Shown: positions 1-6,968, counted from the first letter of the stretch. The stretch: DNA of 11,227 nucleotides from Candidatus Cloacimonadota bacterium (GCA_027318525.1 DAHVPA010000047.1:1-11227); one strand, 5' to 3'. Notes: generated by a model from the letters alone, not told the origin. Translations and numbers: made by a program.

Positions 1-406
1 GGACTCCGGAATAATAGACCGTCGTGGTGAACTGCTGTCCGGTGCTGAAGCTGACAGGGATACTGATGATGCCGTTGGTGTGGGTGAAGGCGCTGACGGA
101 GTCATTGACCAGCACCTGCGTTACGGCAAGCGTTCCGCCCATCAGCTCATATTTCATTTCAGTCAGGTTATTTTCCGCTGTGACATAGGCTTTAATATTG
201 CCTTCGATAAAGTGGCTGACATCGTTGATTTTGATGGACTGGATATATTTGGTGATGTCAAAGCCGGTGAGTGAATCATAGCGTTCCACGCTCCGGGTGG
301 AGGGCTCATCACTCCAGAACTTCTGCATGGAGTGCAGTTTGGGAACGATGCTCAGAAAAAACAGACAGCAAATAATCAGGGCAAGTGCCCGCAGTGCTTT
401 ATTCAT
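1..406 (-). CDS. Exported protein, N-terminal part; M1-type metallopeptidase-like (partial)
   Basis: The frame is open from an ATG at 406 to the left edge, about 135 codons, so the C-terminal part is missing. Residues 1-26 look like a signal peptide: MNKALRA, then a hydrophobic core rich in Leu, Ile, Cys and Phe, then a small-residue stretch ending near LHS. From about residue 42 the sequence (RYDSLTGFDI, then IEGNIKAYVTAENN, then GGTLAVTQVLVNDS, then FTHTNGIISIPV and FTTTVYYSG) follows the beta-sandwich N-terminal domain of M1-family aminopeptidase-like proteins. The catalytic HExxH domain would lie outside the window, so activity cannot be judged. An AAGGGG Shine-Dalgarno (414-419) sits 7 nt before the ATG, and a promoter lies just upstream. 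It diverges from the EF-G gene. The CDS is secure; the family call is moderate, since other secreted proteins carry similar sandwich domains. Confidence 0.78.
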   Translation of the reverse strand, partial: MNKALRALALIICCLFFLSIVPKLHSMQKFWSDEPSTRSVERYDSLTGFDITKYIQSIKINDVSHFIEGNIKAYVTAENNLTEMKYELMGGTLAVTQVLVNDSVSAFTHTNGIISIPVSFSTGQQFTTTVYYSGV

Positions 407-428
407 AGTCTTTCCCCTTCTGATTTAC

Positions 429-456
429 AGCATAGAAATTTTGATAATCCAGTCAA
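429..456 (-). promoter_or_regulatory. Candidate sigma70-type promoter for the exported protein
   Basis: On the minus strand TTGACT (451-456) and TATGCT (429-434) are separated by 16 nt. They match the -35 and -10 consensus at 5/6 and 4/6 positions. The expected start site near 422 leaves a short leader of about 16 nt that still contains the AAGGGG ribosome site. This is pattern matching only. Confidence 0.42.
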
Positions 457-458
457 GT

Positions 459-547
459 ATTTTGCATCTAACCATTTTGAAAGGATGAATCTTCAGAGAG
501 TCTGCAGAGACTTTGCCTCTGCAGACCCCGGCTACAGTCTGAGCCGG
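459..547. repeat. Dispersed palindromic intergenic repeat, copy A
   Basis: The core is a perfect 10-bp inverted repeat, GTCTGCAGAG (500-509) and CTCTGCAGAC (517-526), with a 7-nt loop. It is followed by a smaller hairpin, CCGGCT (528-533) and AGCCGG (542-547). A related element lies at 6416-6510. By eye both start with ATTNTGCATCT, share the hairpin core in the middle, and end with GAGCC followed by GG or TGG. The spacing between blocks differs by a few bases. No gene is transcribed into it from either side, so a terminator role is unlikely. It may be a REP- or MITE-like element or a regulator-binding region. Confidence 0.6.
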
Positions 548-616
548 AAAAGTGGCGCAGAAAGCCTTCAATTCCGCAAGCAAAGCGAAGTCAACTGCTG
601 CATCCAAATCGGCAGA

Positions 617-646
617 TTGATTATTTTAATGGACAAACTACATAAT
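617..646 (+). promoter_or_regulatory. Candidate promoter for the EF-G gene, overlapped by a palindrome
   Basis: TTGATT (617-622) and CATAAT (641-646) are spaced by 18 nt. The -10 lies in a perfect 12-bp palindrome, CATAATATTATG (641-652). A second inverted repeat, TTGTC (656-660) and GACAA (664-668), follows before the start codon. The symmetric sites could be operators, or just features of AT-rich DNA. Confidence 0.33.
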
Positions 647-698
647 ATTATGATTTTGTCACAGACAATATATTTATCAGAGAAAAAGACGGGAGATT

Positions 699-2792
699 AT
701 GAGAGCAGCGCTCGCCAGAATCCGCAACATCGGAATCATTGCACACATTGATGCGGGAAAGACCACCACGACTGAACGCATCCTGTTTTATACAGGGTTT
801 TTGCACAAAATGGGCGAAGTCCATGACGGCAACACCTTTACGGACTGGATGGAACAGGAACGCGAACGCGGCATCACAATTACAGCGGCAACGGTCGCCT
901 GTCATTGGCAAAACAATCAAATCAATATCATCGACACTCCCGGACATGTGGATTTTACAGCGGAAGTGGAACGCAGCTTACGCGTCCTGGATGGCGCTGT
1001 GGGCATCTTTTGCGGAGTGGGCGGGGTCGAACCCCAATCCGAAACAGTCTGGCATCAGGCGGAAAGATACAACGTCCCAAAAATGGCTTTCATTAATAAA
1101 CTCGACCGGTTGGGCGCAGATTATGAGCGCGTCATCGGCATGATTCATGAACGGCTAACCACCAAAGCTTATCCCATCAATCTGCCGGTCGGGAAAGAAG
1201 AGAATTTCTCCGGCATTATAGACCTTGTCAGAATGAAGGTCTGCAAGTTTGACCCCGATTCCCAGACTCCTTCCATCCTGGTTTCAGACATTCCGGAAGA
1301 TTATCTGGAAAGCGCTCAGTTGCATAGGGAAGAGCTGATTGAAGCGGTTGCCGAGTTTGATGACGAGCTGATGACCAGCTATCTGGAAGGCGAAGCCATT
1401 GCGGACGATGTTCTGAAAAGAGCCATCCGTAAAGGCACGGTGCGTAATCAGTTTGTGCCTGTGCTGTGTGGCAGTTCGCTGAAGAATAAAGGCGTGCAAC
1501 TGCTGCTCGATGCCATTTGTGATTACCTGCCTTCACCTCTGGATATCGGTTGCACGCAAGGTTTTGAGCCGGATACGCATGAACCCGTGGAAATACCCTG
1601 CGACCCCAAAGGTCCGCTGGTAGCGCTGGCTTTTAAGGTGCAAATCGATAAATACGTGGGCAAACTCATCTATATCAGAGTTTATTCCGGCTTGCTCAAA
1701 AAAGGGGACAGCTTTATCAACCGAACCACCGGGAAAAGAGAACGCGTGTCCCGAATTCTGCAGATGATGAGCAACCGTAAAAACGATTTGGAACAGCTCC
1801 ACGCCGGGGATATCGGCGCGATTGTAGGTCCCAAGTTCACCGTCACAGGCGATACCCTGACTTCGGAGAATATGAACGTAATCCTGCATAAAATGCAATT
1901 TCCCGATACAGTTATCTCTGTTGCTATCGAACCCAAGACAAAAGCTGACCAGGATGCTTTGAAAGAAGCTCTGGCAAGGCTAGAGGAAGAAGACCCGACC
2001 TTCAATGTCCGCATCGATAAAGAGACGGGGCAGACCCTGATTTCAGGCATGGGCGAACTGCATCTGGATATCATCATCGACAGGCTCAAACGCGAATTCA
2101 ACGTGCAGGCAAATGTCGGAGCTCCGCAGGTTTCATATAAGGAAACGATAACGAAACAAGTTGTAGCAGAAGAGGTATTCCAGCGCGATATGGCCGGCAA
2201 AGTCAATTATGCTTCCGTCAAGGTGCGTCTGACACCGGTTTCTTTGTCTAAATTGCCTGAAGGACAAAAGAATATGTTCGTCAATCAGGTGAAGGAAGAG
2301 ATGATTCCTGCGGTCTATTGGAAAGCGATTGAAGAGAGCGCATTTAATTCATTGAACGATGGACCTCTGATTAATGGAAATGTCGAACGGGTGATGATAG
2401 AGCTGATTGGCGGGCAATATGACCAGGCGAACTCCAGTGAGATGGCTTTTCATATTGCCACCTCCATGGCGGTTAACAAAGGATTGCGGGAAGCGGAAGC
2501 TGTCATTATGGAACCCGTGATGCTGCTGACAGTGCTGACTCCGGATGAATTTGTGGGTGATATTATCGGAGATATCAATGCCAAACGCGGCAAGGTGGAT
2601 GTTTTTCGCAGGCACAACGAATTTCAGCAGGAAATAGTGGCGGAAGTTCCGCTTTGCGAGCTATTCGGCTATGCCACGAGGATACGTTCGCTTTCGCAGG
2701 GAAGAGCTGTTTACACCCTCGAATTCAAGAAATATGAGATAACCCCTCCGAATGTGCAGAACGTTATCCTGAAGCGCATCAGGGGATATTAA
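699..2792 (+). CDS. fusA: Elongation factor G-like GTPase, probably a second, recycling-type EF-G
   Basis: This 697-residue protein has the full EF-G layout and length. The GTPase motifs are intact: AHIDAGKT (15-22), RGITI (57-61), DTPGH (79-83), NKLD (133-136) and CGSS (257-260). Domain II is near 300-395, domain III near 405-478, domain IV near 479-600, and domain V ends with GYATRIRSLSQGRA (657-670). The domain IV tip, which reaches the decoding centre, is not canonical. The usual GGRGQYG loop is replaced by AGKVNY (499-504), and the loop usually reading SYHDVDSS reads QYDQANSS (573-580), so the His equivalent to E. coli His583 is Asp. No rpsL, rpsG or tuf gene is adjacent, so this is not the str-operon copy. 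I infer a specialised paralogue, perhaps like spirochaete EF-G2 or mitochondrial EF-G2, which recycle ribosomes with RRF. GGGAG (691-695) precedes the ATG with short spacing. Confidence 0.93.
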   Translation: MRAALARIRNIGIIAHIDAGKTTTTERILFYTGFLHKMGEVHDGNTFTDWMEQERERGITITAATVACHWQNNQINIIDTPGHVDFTAEVERSLRVLDGAVGIFCGVGGVEPQSETVWHQAERYNVPKMAFINKLDRLGADYERVIGMIHERLTTKAYPINLPVGKEENFSGIIDLVRMKVCKFDPDSQTPSILVSDIPEDYLESAQLHREELIEAVAEFDDELMTSYLEGEAIADDVLKRAIRKGTVRNQFVPVLCGSSLKNKGVQLLLDAICDYLPSPLDIGCTQGFEPDTHEPVEIPCDPKGPLVALAFKVQIDKYVGKLIYIRVYSGLLKKGDSFINRTTGKRERVSRILQMMSNRKNDLEQLHAGDIGAIVGPKFTVTGDTLTSENMNVILHKMQFPDTVISVAIEPKTKADQDALKEALARLEEEDPTFNVRIDKETGQTLISGMGELHLDIIIDRLKREFNVQANVGAPQVSYKETITKQVVAEEVFQRDMAGKVNYASVKVRLTPVSLSKLPEGQKNMFVNQVKEEMIPAVYWKAIEESAFNSLNDGPLINGNVERVMIELIGGQYDQANSSEMAFHIATSMAVNKGLREAEAVIMEPVMLLTVLTPDEFVGDIIGDINAKRGKVDVFRRHNEFQQEIVAEVPLCELFGYATRIRSLSQGRAVYTLEFKKYEITPPNVQNVILKRIRGY

Positions 2793-2827
2793 AGCAGATT
2801 CCATCAAGCAAGGATTAAACTATCCCT

Positions 2828-4045
2828 TTATTCATATCTTAAAGCGTCAATCAGATTGAGATTCGCTGCTTTCTTGGCAGGATACCAGCCAAAGAAGATT
2901 CCTATCGCGCAGGAGAATCCGACAGCAAGAACTACTGACCAGCCATTCACGGAAACAGTCCAGTTTTGCGTGTGTCCCACCACATTGGCAGCTATGTAAC
3001 CAAGCACAATTCCGATTATTCCGCCCAACAAACTGATGGAGATGGCTTCGATGATGAATTGGAGCAGGACGTCTCTTTTACGAGCTCCTACAGCCATGCG
3101 GATGCCGATTTCCTTGATTCTTTCCGTTACCGATACCAGCATAATATTCATGATGCCGATGCCTCCCACCAGAAGAGAGATTCCTGCTATGCTGGCGAGC
3201 AGTATGGTCAGCGTATTGGAAACAGATTCGGATGTCTCGGCGATATCAGTCTGCGAACGCACCCAGAAATCCTCTGATGTAGCGTCCCTATGCCTTTGCT
3301 GCAGGAGGTTGATAATATCCTGTTGCACATTGGGTATCATGTCCTTGGATTCGGCTGAGACATTTATCATCATCATCGGTCTGCGGTCACCCATAAATCT
3401 GGTTAAGACCATTGTGTATGGCGCAATGATGATATCATCCTGGTCATTACCCATCACATTCTGACCTTTGGATTTGAGGACACCCACCACCTTGACAGGC
3501 ACATTACGCACCCGGATGACTTTGTCGATGGGGTCTTCATCCCCAAACAGATTGGTGGCGACGGTCTTGCCTATGACTGCCACTTTCATGCCGGAACGCA
3601 CCTGGTTGGAGTTGAAGATGGTGCCTGCTTCGGTCTGATAGTCTCGGATATAGAAGTAATCAACATCAACTCCCATTACCTGGGTGCGCCAGTTTTGCGA
3701 ACCATATTTAAGCTGACCCCAGGAACGAACAACTGCAGAAGCATAACGAACTCCCTGCACCTGTTCACGGATGGCTGACACATCTTCAATTTTAAGGAGA
3801 GTGCCGGTGCCGGCTTCACTGCGGGCTGTGGAACGGTTGCTTCCCCAGTTTGAGGAAATGGTCAGGACGTTGGTGCCCATACTGCTGATTTGGTCGTCTA
3901 TTATCTTTTTTGCGCCTTGTCCGATAGCCAGCATAGTGATGACAGCAGCCACGCCGATGATGATACCGAGCATAGTCAGGAAAGTGCGCGTTTTATTTCT
4001 CAGCAAGGAACGGAGGGCGATTCTGATGATAGCTGTGATAGACAT
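2828..4045 (-). CDS. macB: MacB/FtsX-type ABC transporter permease
   Basis: This 405-residue inner-membrane protein has the four-helix MacB layout. Helix 1 is near 22-43, after the amphipathic start with RNKTRTFLTMLGIIIGVAA. A large periplasmic domain spans about 45-275. Helices 2-4 lie near 279-303, 329-353 and 369-390. The signature ERIKEIGIRMAVGARKRD (308-325) follows helix 2, and the protein ends with the usual YPAKKAANLNLIDALRYE. It should work as a dimer that passes ATP-driven conformational change to the periplasmic partner, as in mechanotransmission by MacB. The start ATG lies 1 nt after the ATPase stop, with GAGGA as the ribosome site, so the two are translationally coupled. In E. 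coli MacB both parts are one chain; here they are separate genes, as in many other phyla. A LolC/E-like role is less likely given the adjacent MacA-type adaptor. The transported substrate cannot be read from sequence. Confidence 0.93.
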   Translation of the reverse strand: MSITAIIRIALRSLLRNKTRTFLTMLGIIIGVAAVITMLAIGQGAKKIIDDQISSMGTNVLTISSNWGSNRSTARSEAGTGTLLKIEDVSAIREQVQGVRYASAVVRSWGQLKYGSQNWRTQVMGVDVDYFYIRDYQTEAGTIFNSNQVRSGMKVAVIGKTVATNLFGDEDPIDKVIRVRNVPVKVVGVLKSKGQNVMGNDQDDIIIAPYTMVLTRFMGDRRPMMMINVSAESKDMIPNVQQDIINLLQQRHRDATSEDFWVRSQTDIAETSESVSNTLTILLASIAGISLLVGGIGIMNIMLVSVTERIKEIGIRMAVGARKRDVLLQFIIEAISISLLGGIIGIVLGYIAANVVGHTQNWTVSVNGWSVVLAVGFSCAIGIFFGWYPAKKAANLNLIDALRYE

Positions 4046-4046
4046 A

Positions 4047-4793
4047 TTATTCCTCGTCTAGTGGGGGCAGTGCCATCAGATCTTCTGCAGCACTGCGAGG
4101 TTTGGGATTGACGATATCAGAACGAATCCTGCCGTCCCGGAAGGAGATTATCCTCTGGGCATATTGGGATATTTCGTTTTCATGTGTGACTAAAATGATG
4201 GTGATACCTCGTCTGTGCAATTCCTGAAACACTGCCATTACTTCCACGCTGGTGCGGGAGTCCAGGTTTCCGGTGGGTTCATCTGCCAGCAGGATAACAG
4301 GTTCATTGACTATGGCACGGGCGATGGCTACTCTTTGCTGTTGACCGCCGGAAAGCTGATTGGGAAAGTGGTGAGCCCTATCCTCGATGCTGACGTTTCG
4401 CATTGCTTTGAGGGCAAGCTCTTTTCTCTCATGATGGGTGAGCTTTGTTCTGTAAAGGAGCGGGAGCTCCACATTTTCATAGGCAGTGGTGCGCGGCAGC
4501 AGGTAAAATGACTGGAAGACATAGCCGATTTTCTGATTGCGCAGGTGTGCGAGTTCCTGCTCCGGAATATCGTGAACGTTGATTCCGTCCAGGACATAAG
4601 AGCCGGCAGTCGGTTTATCCAGGCATCCAATCAGGTTCATGAGCGTTGTTTTACCGGAACCGCTGGCTCCCATTATGGCAATGAATTCTCCTGCTTTGAT
4701 ATCAAGGTCCACCCCGCGCAGGGCATGCACTTCCACATCACCCATGGTGTAGACTTTGGTGAGATGCTCGATTTTTACTAAAATGTCAGCCAT
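4047..4793 (-). CDS. macB: MacB/LolD-family ABC transporter ATP-binding protein
   Basis: This 248-residue cytoplasmic ATPase drives the permease encoded just downstream. Walker A is GASGSGKT (42-49), the Q-loop Gln is at 94 in YVFQSF, the ABC signature LSGGQ is at 147-151, Walker B with the catalytic Glu is ILLADE (167-172), and the H-loop His is 204 in LVTHE. TGNLD after Walker B is typical of the MacB/LolD subfamily (3.A.1.122/125 type). A C-terminal extension of about 25 residues, ending in acidic DEE, is not part of the fold. The gene starts 11 nt after the macA stop. No strong Shine-Dalgarno is visible, which fits coupling to macA. The symbol marks it as the nucleotide-binding half of a split MacB; automated annotation could also call it lolD. 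Confidence 0.93.
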   Translation of the reverse strand: MADILVKIEHLTKVYTMGDVEVHALRGVDLDIKAGEFIAIMGASGSGKTTLMNLIGCLDKPTAGSYVLDGINVHDIPEQELAHLRNQKIGYVFQSFYLLPRTTAYENVELPLLYRTKLTHHERKELALKAMRNVSIEDRAHHFPNQLSGGQQQRVAIARAIVNEPVILLADEPTGNLDSRTSVEVMAVFQELHRRGITIILVTHENEISQYAQRIISFRDGRIRSDIVNPKPRSAAEDLMALPPLDEE

Positions 4794-4804
4794 TCCGCAT
4801 ACCT

Positions 4805-6253
4805 TTAATGGGGTCTGAACCCGCCTCCGGGAGCGAATGCAGAGCCGGAGTTATTGTTTTGATTTGCATTTTTATAGTTGACGCCGGTGATAAACTGCTG
4901 TCCTTCCCTGAGTCCTGATATGACCTGGATGTAGGTGCCATCGGATAATCCGGTGACAATCTGCAGGGCTTTAGGCTTGCCGTTTTCCAAGATCCAGACA
5001 CGTCCGGGGCTGGTTTTGTCACTATCGGAAGCTTTGCCTCCAAAGCTGATTTGTCCGTTTCCTGCTTCCGGATTGGCGGGATTGCCTGCAGGGTTACCGG
5101 GACGGTTTTGTCGCATAGTCTGGAAGAACTTTTTTCTCTGCTGGGGAGACATTCCTGCCAGCTTGGCTTTTATGCTGTCGGGAAGATTACCGCCAGACCT
5201 GGATTGGCTGAGATTGGAAGGATTGGGTGAGGCATCAGTGTTGCGCAGATTGGCGTTGTTGCCATTTCCTTGTCTGTTTCCCCCAAAAGACCTTCTGGAC
5301 ATACTTTCGTCCCATTTCAGACCGAATTGTTCCCACAGCTCTTTACTGGGTTTGAAACGGACAGCTGTTTCAGGGATGCGCATGACGTTGTTTTTCTCCG
5401 TTACAACAATCGTGACATTGGCTGTCATACCCGGCAGCAGTTTGAGCTGAGGATTTTCCACATCGATGATGACGGAGTAAGTCACGACGTTATTGGCTGA
5501 ATTGGGGCTGAGCCTGACCTGATTGACTGTGCCTTCAAATTGCTCATCCGCAAAAGCATCCACTGTAAACTCAACCGGCAGTCCGACTTTGATTTTGCCG
5601 ATATCAGCTTCATCCACGTCTGCATAAATCTGCATCTTGCGGAGGTTGTTGGCGATGATAAAAAGGGTGGGGGCATTCATGCTGGCAGCAACGGTCTGAC
5701 CTTCTTCCACACTGCGGGAAATGACCACTCCGTCAATTGGGGAAGTGACAATGGCGTTTTTCAGATTCTTGTCAGCCCGTTTCAAGGCTGAGCGCGCATT
5801 TTTCAGGGTTTGGACAGCCTGGTCATATTTATTCTGGGCTTTCTGCAGGTCATAGGAAGTTCCCATGCCTTTCTGGTTGAGGTCTTTTTGCAGGTCTAGG
5901 TCAAGCTTGGCATCGCTGGCATTGATTTGAGCTTTGGCAACATCTGATTGAGCAGACTCCAGGCTCGATTCGAGGTTTTCCGTATCCAGCCGGGCAAGGA
6001 CTTCGCCACGCTTGACGGTGTCGTTAAAATCCTTAAAAATCTTATCAATGGTGCCGGAAATCTCTGTGCCCACTTCCACCTGGGAGGAGGCTTTCAGAGT
6101 GCCGCTGGCTGTGACTTCTTCCCTGAGGCTGCCCTGGGAAGCAGTGTCCAGTCTCCATTCGGGTTTGCTCTTTTGTTTTTTATAAATCGTATATCCTGTC
6201 AGCACAAGTGCGATAAGTAATACCGGGATGCCAATTTTGAGGGCTTTTTTCAT
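4805..6253 (-). CDS. macA: MacA-like periplasmic membrane fusion protein (HlyD family)
   Basis: I place the start at the ATG at 6253, giving 482 residues, because AGGA lies 7 nt upstream and the protein then opens MKKALKIGIP followed by a single membrane anchor (about 5-24). The frame extends further upstream, but that part has no signal-like sequence. In order follow the first half of the lipoyl domain (VGTEISGTID, 61-70), a coiled-coil hairpin of about 80 residues (91-167), the second lipoyl half (SPIDGVVISRSVEEGQTV, 171-188), a beta-barrel (205-285), and a membrane-proximal domain (RVWILENGKP onward, 418-460). Between the last two lies a segment of about 115 residues (302-417) rich in Asn, Gly, Pro and Ser, and the C-terminus is again Asn/Gly-rich. 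The protein should link the permease dimer to an outer-membrane channel, but no TolC gene is in view. It is the first gene of a three-gene operon. Confidence 0.92.
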   Translation of the reverse strand: MKKALKIGIPVLLIALVLTGYTIYKKQKSKPEWRLDTASQGSLREEVTASGTLKASSQVEVGTEISGTIDKIFKDFNDTVKRGEVLARLDTENLESSLESAQSDVAKAQINASDAKLDLDLQKDLNQKGMGTSYDLQKAQNKYDQAVQTLKNARSALKRADKNLKNAIVTSPIDGVVISRSVEEGQTVAASMNAPTLFIIANNLRKMQIYADVDEADIGKIKVGLPVEFTVDAFADEQFEGTVNQVRLSPNSANNVVTYSVIIDVENPQLKLLPGMTANVTIVVTEKNNVMRIPETAVRFKPSKELWEQFGLKWDESMSRRSFGGNRQGNGNNANLRNTDASPNPSNLSQSRSGGNLPDSIKAKLAGMSPQQRKKFFQTMRQNRPGNPAGNPANPEAGNGQISFGGKASDSDKTSPGRVWILENGKPKALQIVTGLSDGTYIQVISGLREGQQFITGVNYKNANQNNNSGSAFAPGGGFRPH

Positions 6254-6415
6254 GTTTCCGTCCTGAATGCTATTTATTTTTTTGTTATTCATATCCAATA
6301 TCAGGGTGTGATAATTCTCTTCAATCAGAAGCGAAGTAATCGTCAATCAAAACCTGTCTGTTTGTATTACAGCTTAATCAGCTCATTCCTGCATGAATTC
6401 TTTTGCAGTCCATTG

Positions 6416-6510
6416 ATTATGCATCTCAGCAGGCACTTTTCAGGAGCAACATCTGAGGAGGGTCTGCAGAGACCAAGTCTCTGGAAAGTCTCTGCAAACC
6501 CTGAGCCTGG
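6416..6510. repeat. Dispersed palindromic intergenic repeat, copy B
   Basis: This element is related to the one at 459-547. Its long hairpin pairs GGTCTGCAGAGAC (6461-6473) with GTCTCTGCAAACC (6488-6500), 12 of 13 pairs, across a 14-nt loop. The loop contains a third half-site: CAGAGAC (6467-6473) can pair instead with GTCTCTG (6477-6483) in a 7-bp stem with a 3-nt loop. The two folds exclude each other. The left and right ends match copy A in ATTNTGCATCT and GAGCC. Like copy A, it sits between divergent genes, upstream of a promoter. Confidence 0.58.
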
Positions 6511-6567
6511 ATTGAGAAAATTGACTGCTTGAAAAGACGACAAAATAAGTCGGCAGGATAAATCCTC

Positions 6568-6597
6568 TTGACAAACTGACATAAATAAAATTATAAT
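6568..6597 (+). promoter_or_regulatory. Strong consensus sigma70 promoter for the STAS operon
   Basis: TTGACA (6568-6573) and TATAAT (6592-6597) both match the consensus at 6/6, with an 18-nt spacer that is AT-rich. Transcription should start near 6604, leaving a leader of about 53 nt. A perfect pair of 5-bp arms, AGGAT and ATCCT (6555-6566), abuts the -35 and could be an operator. A housekeeping-type promoter suggests the regulator pair and the genes behind it are made constitutively at a good level. Confidence 0.72.
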
Positions 6598-6656
6598 GGA
6601 TATGACTTGATTTTCACTTTGAGGTGCTTACAAAAAAATTATACGGGGAGGTCGTT

Positions 6657-6965
6657 ATGAACATCGAGCTGACTTATGAAAACAGGACTGCCAAACTCAA
6701 GATAGAAGGCATCCTGACCAGTGACAATGCTTTCCTGCTGCAGGAAAAGCTCAATGAAGTAATCAACAGCGAAGCCAATTACCTCGAACTGGATTTGCTG
6801 GAATGCCGCAATATCAGCAGCACAGGCATCGGCAAAATCCTCCTGTTTTACAAGGATTTCATTGCCAAAGGCGGCGAGATTGAAGTGGTGCGCAGTTCGC
6901 ACGGTGTGTATGAACTCTTTACAATGTTGAAACTGAATCAGCTCTTCACGGTTAATCTCGGATAG
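6657..6965 (+). CDS. STAS-domain anti-sigma factor antagonist (SpoIIAA/RsbV type)
   Basis: I choose the ATG at 6657, giving 102 residues, because GGGGAGG (6645-6651) sits 5 nt upstream. A GTG at 6624 in the same frame lacks a ribosome site. The protein is a single STAS domain: strand LKIEG (14-18), a helix around 24-37, strand YLELDLL (42-48), then NISSTGIGKI (52-61). This last segment matches the DSTGLG or DSSGLG segment of RsbV and SpoIIAA, where the Ser is phosphorylated by the partner kinase. Ser55 is the likely site. The Asp normally before it is Ser54 here. GGEIEVV and the final helix (VYELFTMLKLNQLF) complete the fold. It lies 3 nt before the REC-HATPase gene and is very likely that protein's substrate and binding partner. 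The downstream target, such as a sigma factor, is not in the window. Confidence 0.88.
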   Translation: MNIELTYENRTAKLKIEGILTSDNAFLLQEKLNEVINSEANYLELDLLECRNISSTGIGKILLFYKDFIAKGGEIEVVRSSHGVYELFTMLKLNQLFTVNLG

Positions 6966-6968
6966 GGC

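Larger units (their letters stand above)
407..698. other. Divergent intergenic region between exported protein and EF-G
   Basis: No convincing gene lies in these 292 bases. The short frames that cross the gap have no ribosome site and no protein-like composition. The gap holds the leftward promoter (429-456), a palindromic repeat (459-547), a stretch at 548-616 in which I see nothing, and an AT-rich segment (617-671) with a rightward promoter-like pair and two small inverted repeats ahead of the EF-G gene. Confidence 0.7.
6254..6656. other. Divergent intergenic region between macA and the STAS gene
   Basis: These 403 bases hold no convincing gene. The macA frame stays open leftward to 6346 without a good start, and a minus-strand frame at 6367-6582 only reads through the repeat. 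The region contains repeat copy B (6416-6510), a small inverted repeat (6555-6566) and a strong rightward promoter (6568-6597). No clear leftward promoter for macA is visible; the best TTGACG near 6345 lacks a good -10. Confidence 0.65.

Noticed and set aside
425..607. Minus-strand open frame of 60 codons running through repeat copy A
   Set aside because: It has no ribosome site, its sequence is largely the inverted repeat, and it covers the -35/-10 pair of the exported-protein gene.
1682..2206. Minus-strand open frame of 174 codons opposite the EF-G gene
   Set aside because: It is Ser/Arg/Ile-rich shadow sequence antisense to conserved EF-G domains, with no family resemblance.
2793..2827. 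Possible bidirectional terminator between the EF-G gene and the permease gene
   Set aside because: The 35-nt gap holds no stable inverted repeat and no T-run on either strand.
6254..6346. N-terminal extension of the macA frame to an upstream ATG
   Set aside because: The extra 31 residues precede the membrane anchor and are not signal-like, while the ATG at 6253 has AGGA at good spacing and a typical MacA start.
6367..6582. Minus-strand open frame of 71 codons through repeat copy B, with slight similarity to the frame across copy A
   Set aside because: The similarity comes from the shared DNA repeat. There is no ribosome site, and it crosses a strong opposing promoter.
6624..6656. Upstream GTG start for the STAS protein
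   Set aside because: It lacks a Shine-Dalgarno, whereas the ATG at 6657 has GGGGAGG and begins exactly at the first STAS strand.
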